A stretch of 64,000 bases of DNA, taken from contig NZ_JACIJD010000008.1 in NCBI RefSeq assembly GCF_014199205.1, forward strand, positions 1-64,000. Reading direction: 5' to 3'. A program made the translations under genes and the position numbers. How positions within the stretch are numbered: the first letter of the stretch is position 1; every line of letters starts with the position of its first letter. The notes below the pieces were generated by a model. That model saw only the letters and a list, made by a program, of their open reading frames with translations, was not told where the DNA came from and did no database searches. This DNA comes from Muricoccus pecuniae (GTDB lineage: Bacteria; Pseudomonadota; Alphaproteobacteria; Acetobacterales; Acetobacteraceae). Positions 29,979 through 39,107 of this stretch are shown here, piece after piece.

Positions 29979-31040
29979 TTACGTTCCGCGGACTCGCTCG
30001 GCCGCACCCATCCGGGCGAGGAGGGCAAGAGCTGTGTCATAATAGTCACGCCCTGCTGCGCCGCCCTCCGACACGCTCCTGGCCCAGCGCTGGCCCCTCT
30101 GCCCGGCGGCGAAGCGCCCGATCTCCGCGACGCCGCGCCCCGCGGGATAGGGCGACACGCTGTCATTCGACAGGTCGGCCCAGGCAGGGATCTCGGCGAA
30201 TTTCGTATCGGACCAGAAGCCGAGCGGACCCTCGACCGCCGCTTCCTCGGAAAGCCCGGCCCAGGCGAGCCACAGCGGCACGCGCACCGCGTCGTAGGAG
30301 AATCGCGCCGGCCATCCCTGCGCGGGCGTGACCCGCCCGTCGAGCCGGGAGACGGCTACCCAGTCCGGCGAGAGACGCCACCGGCCGAATCGCGCTGCGC
30401 GAAGAAGGTGGAGCCCGTCGCCCGCCACGCGCAGCCATGCCGGATCGGGCACCGCCTCCGCGAGCACCGCGATCATGGGATAGGCGTAGTAGGACGGGTT
30501 GAGCACCACATGGTCGCCGCGCTCGAAGCCGCGCGCGCCCGGCAGCAGGACGAGGCGACCGCCCGCGCGGCGCACGAGCAGCCGCAGCACATCCCGTGCC
30601 ACGGCCGTGCCCTCCTCGGTGAGCGCGGGGTCGGACCAGCGGCGGCCACCGCGCAGCAGCGCGCCGGCAATGAAGAGATCCCCGTCGGTTGCGTTGTTGC
30701 TGTCCTGGATTGCCGGCTGCTTGTCGGGCTGCCAGCGCCAGGAATGCAGGAAATCGGCCTCTCGGCGCAGGTTGCGCCGGGTCCAGTCGAGAATGCGGTG
30801 GAAGGCCGCGCGGTCGTCGTGATGCTCGGCGAGGGCGAGGCCCCAGCCCTGCCCTTCGGAATGGGACTGGTTCGCGTTCCCCGTATCGATGACGCGGCCA
30901 TCGGGGGACAGGAAACGTGCCTTGAAGGCCGCCCATTCCCGCGCATCCTCGGCCGCGAGCACCGAGCCCGGCCGGCAGAGCGAGGCCGCGGCCCCGCCGA
31001 GGAAGCCCAGTGCGGATCGGCGCGGGATGTGGATCGCCAT
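29979..31040 (-). CDS. bcsZ: Endo-1,4-beta-glucanase, GH8 (cellulose operon)
   Basis: A 353-aa secreted cellulase of glycoside hydrolase family 8. The acid residue is E62 in NQSHSEGQGWGLALA and the second acidic site is D119 in NNATDGDLFIAGALL; LNPSYYAYP is a further family mark. Such enzymes (CMCax in acetic acid bacteria) are needed for normal cellulose fibre formation. The leader (IPRRSALGFLGGAAASL) contains twin Arg before a hydrophobic stretch, so export may be by Tat. The ATG is chosen over a GTG six codons upstream. It is first in the bcs operon; 85 bp separate it from the next gene. Divergent from the ABC-F gene. Confidence 0.92.
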   Translation of the reverse strand: MAIHIPRRSALGFLGGAAASLCRPGSVLAAEDAREWAAFKARFLSPDGRVIDTGNANQSHSEGQGWGLALAEHHDDRAAFHRILDWTRRNLRREADFLHSWRWQPDKQPAIQDSNNATDGDLFIAGALLRGGRRWSDPALTEEGTAVARDVLRLLVRRAGGRLVLLPGARGFERGDHVVLNPSYYAYPMIAVLAEAVPDPAWLRVAGDGLHLLRAARFGRWRLSPDWVAVSRLDGRVTPAQGWPARFSYDAVRVPLWLAWAGLSEEAAVEGPLGFWSDTKFAEIPAWADLSNDSVSPYPAGRGVAEIGRFAAGQRGQRWARSVSEGGAAGRDYYDTALALLARMGAAERVRGT

Positions 31041-31220
31041 GGCCCTAGCTTGCGGCACCCGAGGTTAAAGCCCGGTTGCGGGACGGGCAGTCTCCCGGCC
31101 GGTGCCACCCGGGATGGTCGAGCATAGCCATCACGAAACCGGGAGGCTACCCGCCGCTTCGACGCGCCGCTCCACCGCTACCCCGTGCCCTCGGCGGCCG
31201 GAGATGCCATATCCCGGGCC

Positions 31221-33035
31221 ATGGCACCCCCTCTCCTGCTTCTCCAGGGCATCCGGCAGGGCTTCGGCACCACGCCCCTGCTGCGCGACGCCACCCTCTC
31301 CGTCGGCCCGGGCGAGCGCCTCGCCCTCATTGGACGCAACGGCTCCGGCAAGTCCACGCTGCTGCGGATCGCGGCCGGCCTCATCCAGCCAGATGGCGGG
31401 AGCCGCTTCCTCCAGCCCGGCGCCACGCTCCGCTACCTTCCGCAGGAGCCCGACCTTTCCGGCCACGCGACCACCCTCGCCTATGTCGAGGCGGCGCTCG
31501 GCCCGGGGGACGATCCCTACCGGGCCCGCTACCTCCTGGAGCAGCTCGGCCTCACGGGCGAGGAGGAGCCGGCGAGGCTCTCGGGCGGCGAGGCGCGGCG
31601 CGCGGCGCTGGCCGCGGTGCTCGCCCCCTCCCCCGACATCCTCCTGCTGGACGAGCCGACCAACCACCTCGACCTCCCCGCCATCGAGTGGCTGGAAGGC
31701 GAGTTGGCCTCCTTGCGCACCGCCCTCGTTCTCATCAGCCACGACCGGCGCTTCCTCGAGTCCCTCTCCCGCGCCATGGTCTGGCTCGACCGCGGCGCCA
31801 CGCGCCGGCTGGAACGCGGCTTCGCGGAGTTCGAGGCCTGGCGCGACGAGGTGCTGGAGGAGGAGGAGCGCGAGGCGCACAAGCTCTCCCGCGAGATCGT
31901 GCGGGAGGAGCACTGGCTCCGCTACGGCGTCACGGCGCGGCGCAAGCGCAACATGCGGCGCGTCGGCGAATTACAGGCGCTGCGCGAGAAGCACCGCCAG
32001 CGCCGGGGGCCCCTGGGCGGGGTGAAGATGGCCGCCAGCGAGGCCGATGGCTCCGGCAGCCAGGTGGTCTCGGCCGAGCGGATCTCGAAACTCTATGGCG
32101 GCCGCGCGGTGGTGCGGGATTTCTCCACCCGGATCCTGCGCGGCGACCGGGTGGGGATCGTCGGCCCGAACGGCGCGGGCAAGACGACGCTGCTGAACAT
32201 GCTCACCGGCGTCCTCGCTCCCGATGAGGGAGAGGTGCGGCTGGGCACGGGGATCGAGATGGTCACCCTCGACCAGCGCCGCGCGAGCCTCGACGACGCC
32301 ATGACCCTCTCCGACGCCCTCACCGAGGGCCGCGGTGACATGGTCCATGTCGGCGGCACGCCGCGCCACGTCATCGGCTACATGAAGGACTTCCTCTTCC
32401 TGCCGGAGCAGGCGCGCACGCCGCTCGGTGTCCTCTCGGGCGGGGAGCGCGGGCGGGTGATGCTCGCGCGCGCCATGGCCCGGCCGAGCAACCTTCTCGT
32501 GCTGGACGAGCCGACGAACGACCTGGACCTCGAGACGCTCGACCTCCTGCAGGAGATGATCGCCGACTATCCCGGCACGGTGCTGGTGGTCAGCCACGAC
32601 CGCGACTTCCTCGACCGCGTGGCGACGAGCGTCATCGCCTATGAGGGCGAGGGGCGCTGGCAGGACTATGCGGGCGGCTACTCGGACATGGTGGCGCAAC
32701 GCGGCCACGGGGTGCGCGCCCGCGCGGAGGCGCCGCAGGCCGCCCCCGCGTCCAGGCGGGCGCCCGAGCCTGCCGCGGCGGCCGCCTCACGCCTTCGCCT
32801 CACCATGGGAGAGCTGCAAGCCCTGAAGACCCTGCCCGCGGAGATGGAGAAGCTCTCGGCCGAGATCGCGAAGCTGAACGACATCCTCGCGGACCCGCAG
32901 CTCTACAGCCGCGATCCCGCGCGCTTCGCGAAAGCAACGGAGCTCCTGGCCGGGCGTCAGGCGGCGCTAGCCGCCGCGGAGGAGCGCTGGCTCGAACTGG
33001 AGATGCGGCGCGAGGAGATCGAGGCCGCATCCTGA
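31221..33035 (+). CDS. ABC-F family ATP-binding cassette protein (Uup-like)
   Basis: A 604-aa soluble protein with two ABC ATPase domains and no membrane segments. Walker A motifs are GRNGSGKST (38-46) and GPNGAGKTT; signatures are LSGGEARR and LSGGERGR; both Walker B regions read LLLDEPTN or LVLDEPTN. The interdomain linker is charged (about 215-285), and a C-terminal coiled coil (about 530-600, MEKLSAEIAKLNDIL) is typical of Uup. ABC-F proteins act on the ribosome; Uup is linked to translation and transposon excision. The start at MAPPLLLLQGIRQGFG is the family N-terminus. It diverges from bcsZ across 180 bp. Confidence 0.93.
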   Translation: MAPPLLLLQGIRQGFGTTPLLRDATLSVGPGERLALIGRNGSGKSTLLRIAAGLIQPDGGSRFLQPGATLRYLPQEPDLSGHATTLAYVEAALGPGDDPYRARYLLEQLGLTGEEEPARLSGGEARRAALAAVLAPSPDILLLDEPTNHLDLPAIEWLEGELASLRTALVLISHDRRFLESLSRAMVWLDRGATRRLERGFAEFEAWRDEVLEEEEREAHKLSREIVREEHWLRYGVTARRKRNMRRVGELQALREKHRQRRGPLGGVKMAASEADGSGSQVVSAERISKLYGGRAVVRDFSTRILRGDRVGIVGPNGAGKTTLLNMLTGVLAPDEGEVRLGTGIEMVTLDQRRASLDDAMTLSDALTEGRGDMVHVGGTPRHVIGYMKDFLFLPEQARTPLGVLSGGERGRVMLARAMARPSNLLVLDEPTNDLDLETLDLLQEMIADYPGTVLVVSHDRDFLDRVATSVIAYEGEGRWQDYAGGYSDMVAQRGHGVRARAEAPQAAPASRRAPEPAAAAASRLRLTMGELQALKTLPAEMEKLSAEIAKLNDILADPQLYSRDPARFAKATELLAGRQAALAAAEERWLELEMRREEIEAAS

Positions 33036-33198
33036 TCGGGCAGGTCAGCGACGAGGCAAGCGTGCCGTTGTAAGCCCACCTTAATTTCCAACAAGAAGAA
33101 GCGGTTACACGGTTTTCTTAAGAGCGGAGCTGGGCGATTATGAGCCGAGGATCTTAGAACTTTGTACGAGCATCACCGCATAAAGCACTGAATTTCTA
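33036..33198. other. AT-rich intergenic segment
   Basis: These 163 bp separate the ABC-F stop from the convergent dioxygenase stop. From about 33065 on the sequence is clearly more AT-rich than its surroundings (for example CTTAATTTCC, GGTTTTCTTAAG, TGAATTTCTATC). No gene, clear hairpin-plus-T terminator or repeat is visible. Confidence 0.5.
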
Positions 33199-33915
33199 TC
33201 AGTTCTCGTCTTTCCTGAACGTGAGCACCAGCACGTCGCGATAGCCGGGGCGGGAGGGGTCGAGCGGATGGATCGGCGTGACCCCGTGCATCACCCGCCG
33301 GTCGTCCAGCAGCACGGCATCGCAGGGCGCGGAAAGGGTGAAGCTGGCCTCCTCCTTCCCGTCGACCTGAATGCCCGTGATGCCGCCCGCCACGTTCTCG
33401 CGGCCGATCAACATCACCAACACGTAGTCGACACCGTCCGAATGCATCCCCTCAGGCGTCGGCTTGCCGGCCTCCTCCGGCCGGGCCTCGATCCGGAACT
33501 GGTGGGCCTCGACGTGCCAGGAGTTGCCGGGGGAGAGGCGGTCGAAGACGGCGCGCGCCCCCTCCAATAGCGCCTTCATCGCGCCGCCCTCCGACACGGC
33601 GGGGAGGACCGGCTCGAACCAGCGGTCGATGCCGCCGTTCAGCGCGTTGTAGCGCGTCGCCTGGAAGTGCGGGCCGTCGGGGGCGCGGACCAGCGGGGCG
33701 CCGGGCGGGGCGGTGAGGATGGCGTGGCGGCGGAGGCGGTAGCGGCCCCCATCGGCCATGTAGCCGTCGGGGCGGAGGTCGCCCCAGCTCGCGACGAAGC
33801 CCTCCCATGCGGCCCCGGACAGGGCGGTTCCGGCAGGGTCGAAGAGAGCCCGCGCCCTCTCCGCGCCGAGCGCGGCATAGCCCTTTTCGGCGATGACGGC
33901 GGCAGGGTCGGTCAC
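33199..33915 (-). CDS. 2-oxoglutarate/Fe(II)-dependent dioxygenase family protein
   Basis: A 238-aa protein with the iron-binding triad expected of 2OG dioxygenases: H158 and D160 in [13 protein letters not shown]210 in [11 protein letters not shown], and R226 in [11 protein letters not shown] as the likely 2-oxoglutarate anchor. The layout fits the bacterial 2OG-Fe dioxygenase family that includes amino-acid hydroxylases. The GTG start overlaps the pdxJ stop (GTGA), so it is translationally coupled to vitamin B6 genes; why is unknown. The substrate cannot be told from sequence. Confidence 0.82.
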   Translation of the reverse strand: MTDPAAVIAEKGYAALGAERARALFDPAGTALSGAAWEGFVASWGDLRPDGYMADGGRYRLRRHAILTAPPGAPLVRAPDGPHFQATRYNALNGGIDRWFEPVLPAVSEGGAMKALLEGARAVFDRLSPGNSWHVEAHQFRIEARPEEAGKPTPEGMHSDGVDYVLVMLIGRENVAGGITGIQVDGKEEASFTLSAPCDAVLLDDRRVMHGVTPIHPLDPSRPGYRDVLVLTFRKDEN

Positions 33916-34646
33916 GAGCGCCGGGCCCCCTCCATCACGTGCCGCATGCGGGAGACGGCGGCGGGCAGGCCCTCGAACAGGGCCTGGCCCATGAGGAAGT
34001 GCCCGATGTTCAGCTCCACCACCTCCGGGATCGCGGCCAGGAGCGGGGCGGTGTCGTAGTCCAGGCCGTGGCCGGCATGGCACTCCATCCCGGCTGCGGC
34101 GACGAGGCGCGCGGCCTCCCGCAGCCGGGCGAGCTCCCCGTCGCGCGCGGGGCCGGGGGCGGCCTCGCAGAAGGTCCCGGTGTGCAGCTCCACCGCCCGC
34201 GCGCCGAGCCGGGCGGCGGCCTCGATCTGGCGGGGCTCGGGGTCGAGGAAGAGGGAGACGCGGATGCCGGCGCCGAGCAGGGCGGCGACCACGGGGGCCA
34301 GCGCGGCCTCGTTCCCCGCAGCGTCCAGCCCGCCCTCCGTCGTCAGCTCCGCCCGCCGCTCGGGCACGAGGCAGCAGGCATGGGGGCGGAGGGCGGTGGC
34401 TATGCCCGTCATCTCCTCCGTCGCGGCCATCTCCAGGTTGATGGGGGCGTCCAGCGCCTCGCGCATCGCGCGGCAGTCGGCGTCCCGGATGTGCCGGCGG
34501 TCCTCGCGGAGATGAATGGTGATGCTGTCCGCCCCGTTGGCGAGCGCCAGCCGCGCGGCGGCGAGCGGATCGGGATGCGCCCCGCCGCGGGCGTTGCGCA
34601 GGGTGGCGACGTGGTCGACGTTCACGCCGAGGCGAATGGGGGTCAT
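33912..34646 (-). CDS. pdxJ: Pyridoxine 5'-phosphate synthase
   Basis: A 244-aa TIM-barrel enzyme joining 1-deoxy-xylulose 5-phosphate with 3-amino-2-oxopropyl phosphate to give pyridoxine 5'-phosphate. Clear marks are [29 protein letters not shown] and [15 protein letters not shown]. The ATG overlaps the pdxA stop (ATGA), so the two successive B6 enzymes are coupled. Confidence 0.97.
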   Translation of the reverse strand: MTPIRLGVNVDHVATLRNARGGAHPDPLAAARLALANGADSITIHLREDRRHIRDADCRAMREALDAPINLEMAATEEMTGIATALRPHACCLVPERRAELTTEGGLDAAGNEAALAPVVAALLGAGIRVSLFLDPEPRQIEAAARLGARAVELHTGTFCEAAPGPARDGELARLREAARLVAAAGMECHAGHGLDYDTAPLLAAIPEVVELNIGHFLMGQALFEGLPAAVSRMRHVMEGARRS

Positions 34647-35656
34647 GCGCTGGCCTTCATCTGGCGACGCTCGGCCATGCCGGCCGCGAGGCGGAGGGCG
34701 GCGACCAGGCTGCCGGGATCGGCGACGCCCTGGCCGGCGATGCCGAAGGCGGTGCCGTGGTCGGGCGAGGTGCGGATGATGGGCAGGCCGAGGGTGACGT
34801 TCACCCCGCCATCCATGTCCAGCGTCTTGATCGGGATCAGCGCCTGGTCGTGGTAGAGACAGAGGGCGGCGTCGTAGCCGGCCCGGGCGCGGGCGGTGAA
34901 CATCGTGTCCGGCGGCAGGGGCCCGAAGGCGTCCACCCCCCCTTCGCGCAGGGCCTCGATGGCGGGGGTGACGAGTCGCGGCTCCTCGTCGCCCATCGCG
35001 CCCTCCTCCCCGGCATGGGGGTTCAGCCCGGCCACCGCGATGCGCGGCGCGACCATGCCGAAGCCCTCCCGCAGCCCGCGGTCGAGGGCGAGGCCGGTGC
35101 GGATGATCTCGGCGGTGGTGAGGGTGTCGAGCGCCCGGCGCAGGGAGACGTGGATCGTCACCGGCACCACCCGCAGCATGGGCGAGGCGAGCAGCATCAC
35201 CGGCGGCTCGGCCGTGCCGGTCAGGGCGCCGAGGAACTCGGTATGGCCGGGGAAGGCGAAGCCCGTGCGGTAGAGCGTCGCCTTGCTGATGGGGTTGGTC
35301 ACCACCCCGCCCACCCGCCCCGCACTGGCCAGCGCCACGGCGCGCTCGATCGAGCCGAGCACGGCCGGCGCGTTGGCCGGGTCGGGCCGACCGGGCACGG
35401 GAGGCGCGGGGCAGCGCACGGTCATCACGGGAAGGGCTGCGGGGAAGACCGCCGCCGCTTCCTCCGGTCCGGAAACCGTGATGACGGGAACATCCCAGCC
35501 CAGCCGTGCCGCTAGGGCGAGGAGCCGCGCGGGATCGTCCAGCGCGACGAAGGCCGGCCCCTCGCCGCGTAGCCGGGCCCAGGCAGCCAGGGCGATCTCC
35601 CCGCCGATCCCGGCGGGGTCTCCCATGGTCAGGGCAAGGGGAAGCGGCGCGCTCAT
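34643..35656 (-). CDS. pdxA: 4-hydroxythreonine-4-phosphate dehydrogenase
   Basis: A 337-aa NAD-dependent enzyme supplying the 3-amino-2-oxopropyl phosphate used by PdxJ. Visible: [19 protein letters not shown], the metal site [26 protein letters not shown] and [14 protein letters not shown]. Usual length. It starts the pdxA-pdxJ-dioxygenase operon, 69 bp downstream of the ilvD stop on the same strand. Confidence 0.97.
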   Translation of the reverse strand: MSAPLPLALTMGDPAGIGGEIALAAWARLRGEGPAFVALDDPARLLALAARLGWDVPVITVSGPEEAAAVFPAALPVMTVRCPAPPVPGRPDPANAPAVLGSIERAVALASAGRVGGVVTNPISKATLYRTGFAFPGHTEFLGALTGTAEPPVMLLASPMLRVVPVTIHVSLRRALDTLTTAEIIRTGLALDRGLREGFGMVAPRIAVAGLNPHAGEEGAMGDEEPRLVTPAIEALREGGVDAFGPLPPDTMFTARARAGYDAALCLYHDQALIPIKTLDMDGGVNVTLGLPIIRTSPDHGTAFGIAGQGVADPGSLVAALRLAAGMAERRQMKASA

Positions 35657-35725
35657 TACGGGGAGGTTCGCACGGCGCCGATCCGCGCCAAACCCCCTTC
35701 CCCGCTCATGGCTGCCCTGCCCGGC

Positions 35726-37450
35726 CTAGATATCGGCGTAGACGTGCGTCTCGGCCGCGCCGCCGGGATGGGTGACGGCGCCGAGATGGGCGGGGCCGAC
35801 GAGCTGGGCGTATTTCCACAGCGCGCCCGAGTTGTAGTCGGTGCCGCGCGGCTTCCACTCGGCCCGGCGCCGGGCCAGCTCCTCCTCGGGGAGTTCCACG
35901 TCGATCGTGCCCTTCTCCGCGTCGATGACGATGCGGTCGCCGTCGCGCAGCAGGGCGATCGGGCCGCCGACCGCCGCTTCCGGCCCGACATGGCCGATGC
36001 AGAAGCCGCGCGTCGCGCCGGAGAAGCGGCCGTCGGTGATCAGCGCCACCTCTCCGCCCATGCCCTGGCCGTAGAGGGCGGCGGTGGTGGAGAGCATCTC
36101 CCGCATCCCCGGCCCGCCCTTCGGCCCCTCGTAGCGGATGATGATGACGTCGCCCGGCTTGTAGGCGCGGCTCTCGACGGCGGCGAAGGCGTCCTCCTCG
36201 CAGTCGAAGCAGAGCGCGGTGCCCTCGAAGCGCAGCTCCTTCATGCCCGCGATCTTCACGATGGCGCCGTCCGGGGCGAGGTTGCCCTTGAGCCCGACCA
36301 CGCCACCCGTCTCGGAGATCGGGTTGGACACCGGGCGGATCACGTCCTGGTCCACGGGGAAAATCACCTCGCGGTGGTTCTCGGCCAGCGACTTGCCGGT
36401 CACGGTCATGCAGTCGCCGTGCAGCAGCCCGGCATCGAGCAGCGCCTTCACGATCACGGGGATGCCGCCGATCTTGTAGACGTCGAAGGCGACGTAGCGG
36501 CCGCCCGGCTTGAGGTCACCGATGTAGGGTGCCTTGCGCATGATCTCGGCCACGTCCTGCAGCGTGAACTTGATCCCGGCCTCATGCGCCATGGCCGGCA
36601 GGTGCAGCCCGGCATTGGTCGAGCCGCCCGTGGCGCCCACGATGAGCGCCGCGTTGTAGAGGCTCTCCCTGGTGACGATGTCGCGCGGGCGGATGTTCTT
36701 CCGCAGCAGCTCCATCACCGCGCGGCCGGATTCCACCGCCCACTTGTCCCGGTCCTCATAGGGCGCGGGGGCGCCGGCAGAGCCGGGGAGCGCCAGGCCG
36801 ATCGCCTCGGAGACGGTCGCCATGGTGTTGGCCGTGAACTGGCCGCCGCAGGCGCCGGCGCTGGGGCAGGCGACGCATTCCAGCTCGTGCAGGTCCTCGT
36901 CGGACATGCGGCCGGCGGCGTGCATGCCCACGGCCTCGAACACGTCCACCACCGTCACGTCACGGCCCTTGTAGGTGCCGGGGAGGATGGAGCCGCCATA
37001 CATGAACACGCTCGGCACGTTCAGGCGCAGCATCGCCATCATCATGCCGGGGAGCGACTTGTCGCAGCCGGCCAGCCCGACCATCGCGTCGTAGCAGTGG
37101 CCGCGCATGGTCAGCTCCACCGTGTCCGCGATGGCGTCGCGGCTGGCGAGCGAGGACTTCATGCCCTGGTGGCCCATGGCGATGCCGTCGGTCACCGTGA
37201 TGGTGGTGAACTCGCGGGGCGTGCCGGCCGCCGCCTTGACCCCGGTCTTCACGCTCTGCGCCTGGCGGCTGAGGGCGATGTTGCAGGGCGCGGCCTCGTT
37301 CCAGCAGGTGGCGACGCCGACCAGCGGCTGGCCGATCTCCTCCTCGGTCATGCCCATGGCGTAGTAGTAGCTGCGGTGCGGGGCGCGCTCGGGGCCGACC
37401 GTCACGTGGCGGCTGGGAAGGCGGGACTTGTCCCAGGTGTTGTCCGGCAT
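35726..37450 (-). CDS. ilvD: Dihydroxy-acid dehydratase
   Basis: A 574-aa iron-sulfur enzyme of valine, leucine and isoleucine synthesis. Likely cluster cysteines are C56 (AAPCNIAL), C129 (GLAGCDKSLPG) and C201 (SAGACGGQFTANTM), spaced as in [2Fe-2S]-type dehydratases. Of two ATGs two codons apart, the second (MPDNTWDKSR) is used because AGGA lies 8 nt before it, while it touches the first. The 175-bp upstream gap is shared with the divergent histidine phosphatase. Confidence 0.97.
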   Translation of the reverse strand: MPDNTWDKSRLPSRHVTVGPERAPHRSYYYAMGMTEEEIGQPLVGVATCWNEAAPCNIALSRQAQSVKTGVKAAAGTPREFTTITVTDGIAMGHQGMKSSLASRDAIADTVELTMRGHCYDAMVGLAGCDKSLPGMMMAMLRLNVPSVFMYGGSILPGTYKGRDVTVVDVFEAVGMHAAGRMSDEDLHELECVACPSAGACGGQFTANTMATVSEAIGLALPGSAGAPAPYEDRDKWAVESGRAVMELLRKNIRPRDIVTRESLYNAALIVGATGGSTNAGLHLPAMAHEAGIKFTLQDVAEIMRKAPYIGDLKPGGRYVAFDVYKIGGIPVIVKALLDAGLLHGDCMTVTGKSLAENHREVIFPVDQDVIRPVSNPISETGGVVGLKGNLAPDGAIVKIAGMKELRFEGTALCFDCEEDAFAAVESRAYKPGDVIIIRYEGPKGGPGMREMLSTTAALYGQGMGGEVALITDGRFSGATRGFCIGHVGPEAAVGGPIALLRDGDRIVIDAEKGTIDVELPEEELARRRAEWKPRGTDYNSGALWKYAQLVGPAHLGAVTHPGGAAETHVYADI

Positions 37451-37625
37451 CTGCATCTTCCTCGTATGCGGGCTGTATCGCGCAACAAACGGCCCGGGGC
37501 AACGCGGCAGGGCGCAACGATCCCCGGCGCCACCCCTCCCCGCCCGGCCGGCGCACACGCGCATGTCACCGCCGGCCTCATCGGCCGGGCGTAACGTTCC
37601 GCGGCTGCCGTGACGGAGGATCGCG

Positions 37626-38252
37626 ATGCGCGTCCCCTTCCTCGTCCTTGCCGGCCTCCTCGCCGCCATGCCCGCGCTCGGGCAGGCCGTGCCCTCCCCG
37701 GCCGAGGCGCTGCTCCTCCTGCGCGGCGGGGGCTTGGTCCTCTACATGCGCCATCCCGCGACCGAGCCGGGCCAGACTGATGCGGAGGCGCTGGATTTCG
37801 CTGACTGCGCCACCCAGCGGAACCTGAGCGAGGCCGGGCGCCGCACCGCCGCAGAGACAGGCGCGGCCCTGCGCGCCATCGGCATCCCCGTCCGCCGCAC
37901 GGTCACGAGCGAGTACTGCCGGGCGCGGGAGACGGCCGCGCTGATGGGTCTGCCGGGCGCGGAGACGGAGCCCGCGCTGAACGATGGCGGCCGCATGCTG
38001 GCCAAGGGGTCGGACACGCCCCAGGCGGAGGCGCTCCGGGCCCTGCTGCGCGCCGCGCCGGCGCCGGGCCAGGCCGTGCTGGTCGTCGCCCATCGCCCCA
38101 ACCTCGTGGACGCCGCGGGTTCCGGCTTCGCCGACCTGGCCGAGGGGGAGATCGTGGCCTTCCGCCCCGCGGCGGAGCCGCCCGGCTTCCGACCGGTCGC
38201 CCGGATCCGGACGACCGACTGGCCGGCGCTGATCGCCGCCGCCCGGGGCTAG
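37626..38252 (+). CDS. Secreted histidine phosphatase family protein
   Basis: A 208-aa protein with a signal peptide (about 1-19, ending PALGQ). The phosphatase core shows the RH motif at R42-H43 (VLYMRHPATE), SEYCRARETAALMG, and a second histidine in VLVVAHRPNLVDAAG. The residue after RH is Pro rather than Gly, seen in some members. Likely periplasmic phosphoesterase of unknown substrate. GGAGG precedes the ATG. Its stop shares a CTAG with the convergent exonuclease gene. Confidence 0.88.
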   Translation: MRVPFLVLAGLLAAMPALGQAVPSPAEALLLLRGGGLVLYMRHPATEPGQTDAEALDFADCATQRNLSEAGRRTAAETGAALRAIGIPVRRTVTSEYCRARETAALMGLPGAETEPALNDGGRMLAKGSDTPQAEALRALLRAAPAPGQAVLVVAHRPNLVDAAGSGFADLAEGEIVAFRPAAEPPGFRPVARIRTTDWPALIAAARG

Positions 38253-38806
38253 CGCGCGCCGTCCAGGGCCCGCCGGACCCGCGCGTCGATCCCGCGCAGC
38301 AGGGCCATCTCGCGCCGGGCATCGGCCAGCGCGCGGTGGGCCGGGGCCGCCTTTCGCGCCTCCTCCGCCACCTCGTCGAGCACGGCGCGCAGCACCTCCC
38401 CGCGCCGAGCGGGGTCGCCGCCAGCCTCGGCGAGGGCTGCGAGGGCCGCGGCCTCGCGCGCCTCCTCCGTGTCGCGCAGACGCAGCGCGTGGCGCGGCAG
38501 CCCGGCAGCGCGGAGGAGGCGGCTGAGCCACTGCCCGTCCCATGACGGGGCGGAGGCGTAGAGGTCGTGACCCGCCAGCGCCTCCACCATCCGGCGGGCG
38601 ACGGCGTCGTGCGGCTCGCCTTCCCGCTCCAGCCGCTCGAGCGGGATGCCGTGGACGCGCTCTGCTTCCGGGTCCCACTCGTGCCAGTCGGGGGCGGGGC
38701 GGATGAGGTGCTCCTCCGCCGCCCCGTCCTCGCGGACCCAGCCGACCTCGATGGGAAAGCCGCGCTTGCCCAGCCCGCTCGCCTCGAAGTCGAGGAAGAC
38801 AATCAT
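38249..38806 (-). CDS. DnaQ-like 3'-5' exonuclease domain protein
   Basis: A 185-aa stand-alone exonuclease-fold protein. The first motif is VFLDFEASGLG with D6 and E8; RVHGIPLERL and a later HRALADARREM supply the remaining expected His and Asp of a DEDDh nuclease. It lacks polymerase or helicase domains and could act on DNA or RNA ends. The start MIVFLDFEASG puts the first motif at the N-terminus as in the family. It overlaps the phosphatase gene tail to tail by four bases. Confidence 0.8.
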   Translation of the reverse strand: MIVFLDFEASGLGKRGFPIEVGWVREDGAAEEHLIRPAPDWHEWDPEAERVHGIPLERLEREGEPHDAVARRMVEALAGHDLYASAPSWDGQWLSRLLRAAGLPRHALRLRDTEEAREAAALAALAEAGGDPARRGEVLRAVLDEVAEEARKAAPAHRALADARREMALLRGIDARVRRALDGAR

Positions 38807-38911
38807 GCGCCGCTCCCGCCTCCCGCCGCGAAGTCCTCGCCCTGGCGGAACGCAGGAGAGGGCCGTGGGTGGCGGGCGTGAACCGCCCGGGCACCGCCGC
38901 ACCCCAGGCGG

Positions 38912-39097
38912 TCAGCGATAGACGACGTAGCGCAGGATGTAGATCGCGCAGAGGACGGCGCTGAGGAAGGCACCGATCCGCACCGCCTGCTGCTCGGTGA
39001 TCGGCGGCTCCCGGTTCAGCATGGGCAGCCGCGACCGGCACCAGAGGATGGGCACGGTCGCGAGCACCGTCAGCGCGAAGAAGTCGAAGAACCTCAC
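38912..39097 (-). CDS. Small two-helix membrane protein
   Basis: A 61-aa protein predicted to hold two transmembrane segments (FFALTVLATVPILW at about 6-19 and AVRIGAFLSAVLCAIYILRY at about 38-57). GTG start, 10 bp after the valS stop, with AAGG about 9 nt upstream, so it is probably translated from the valS transcript. I recognise no family, and function is unknown. Confidence 0.55.
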   Translation of the reverse strand: MRFFDFFALTVLATVPILWCRSRLPMLNREPPITEQQAVRIGAFLSAVLCAIYILRYVVYR

Positions 39098-39107
39098 GCC
39101 CGGGCCT

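Noticed and set aside
35708-37594. A 628-codon open frame antisense to ilvD
   Set aside because: It is the shadow of ilvD, with a His/Val/Gly-rich translation and no domain.
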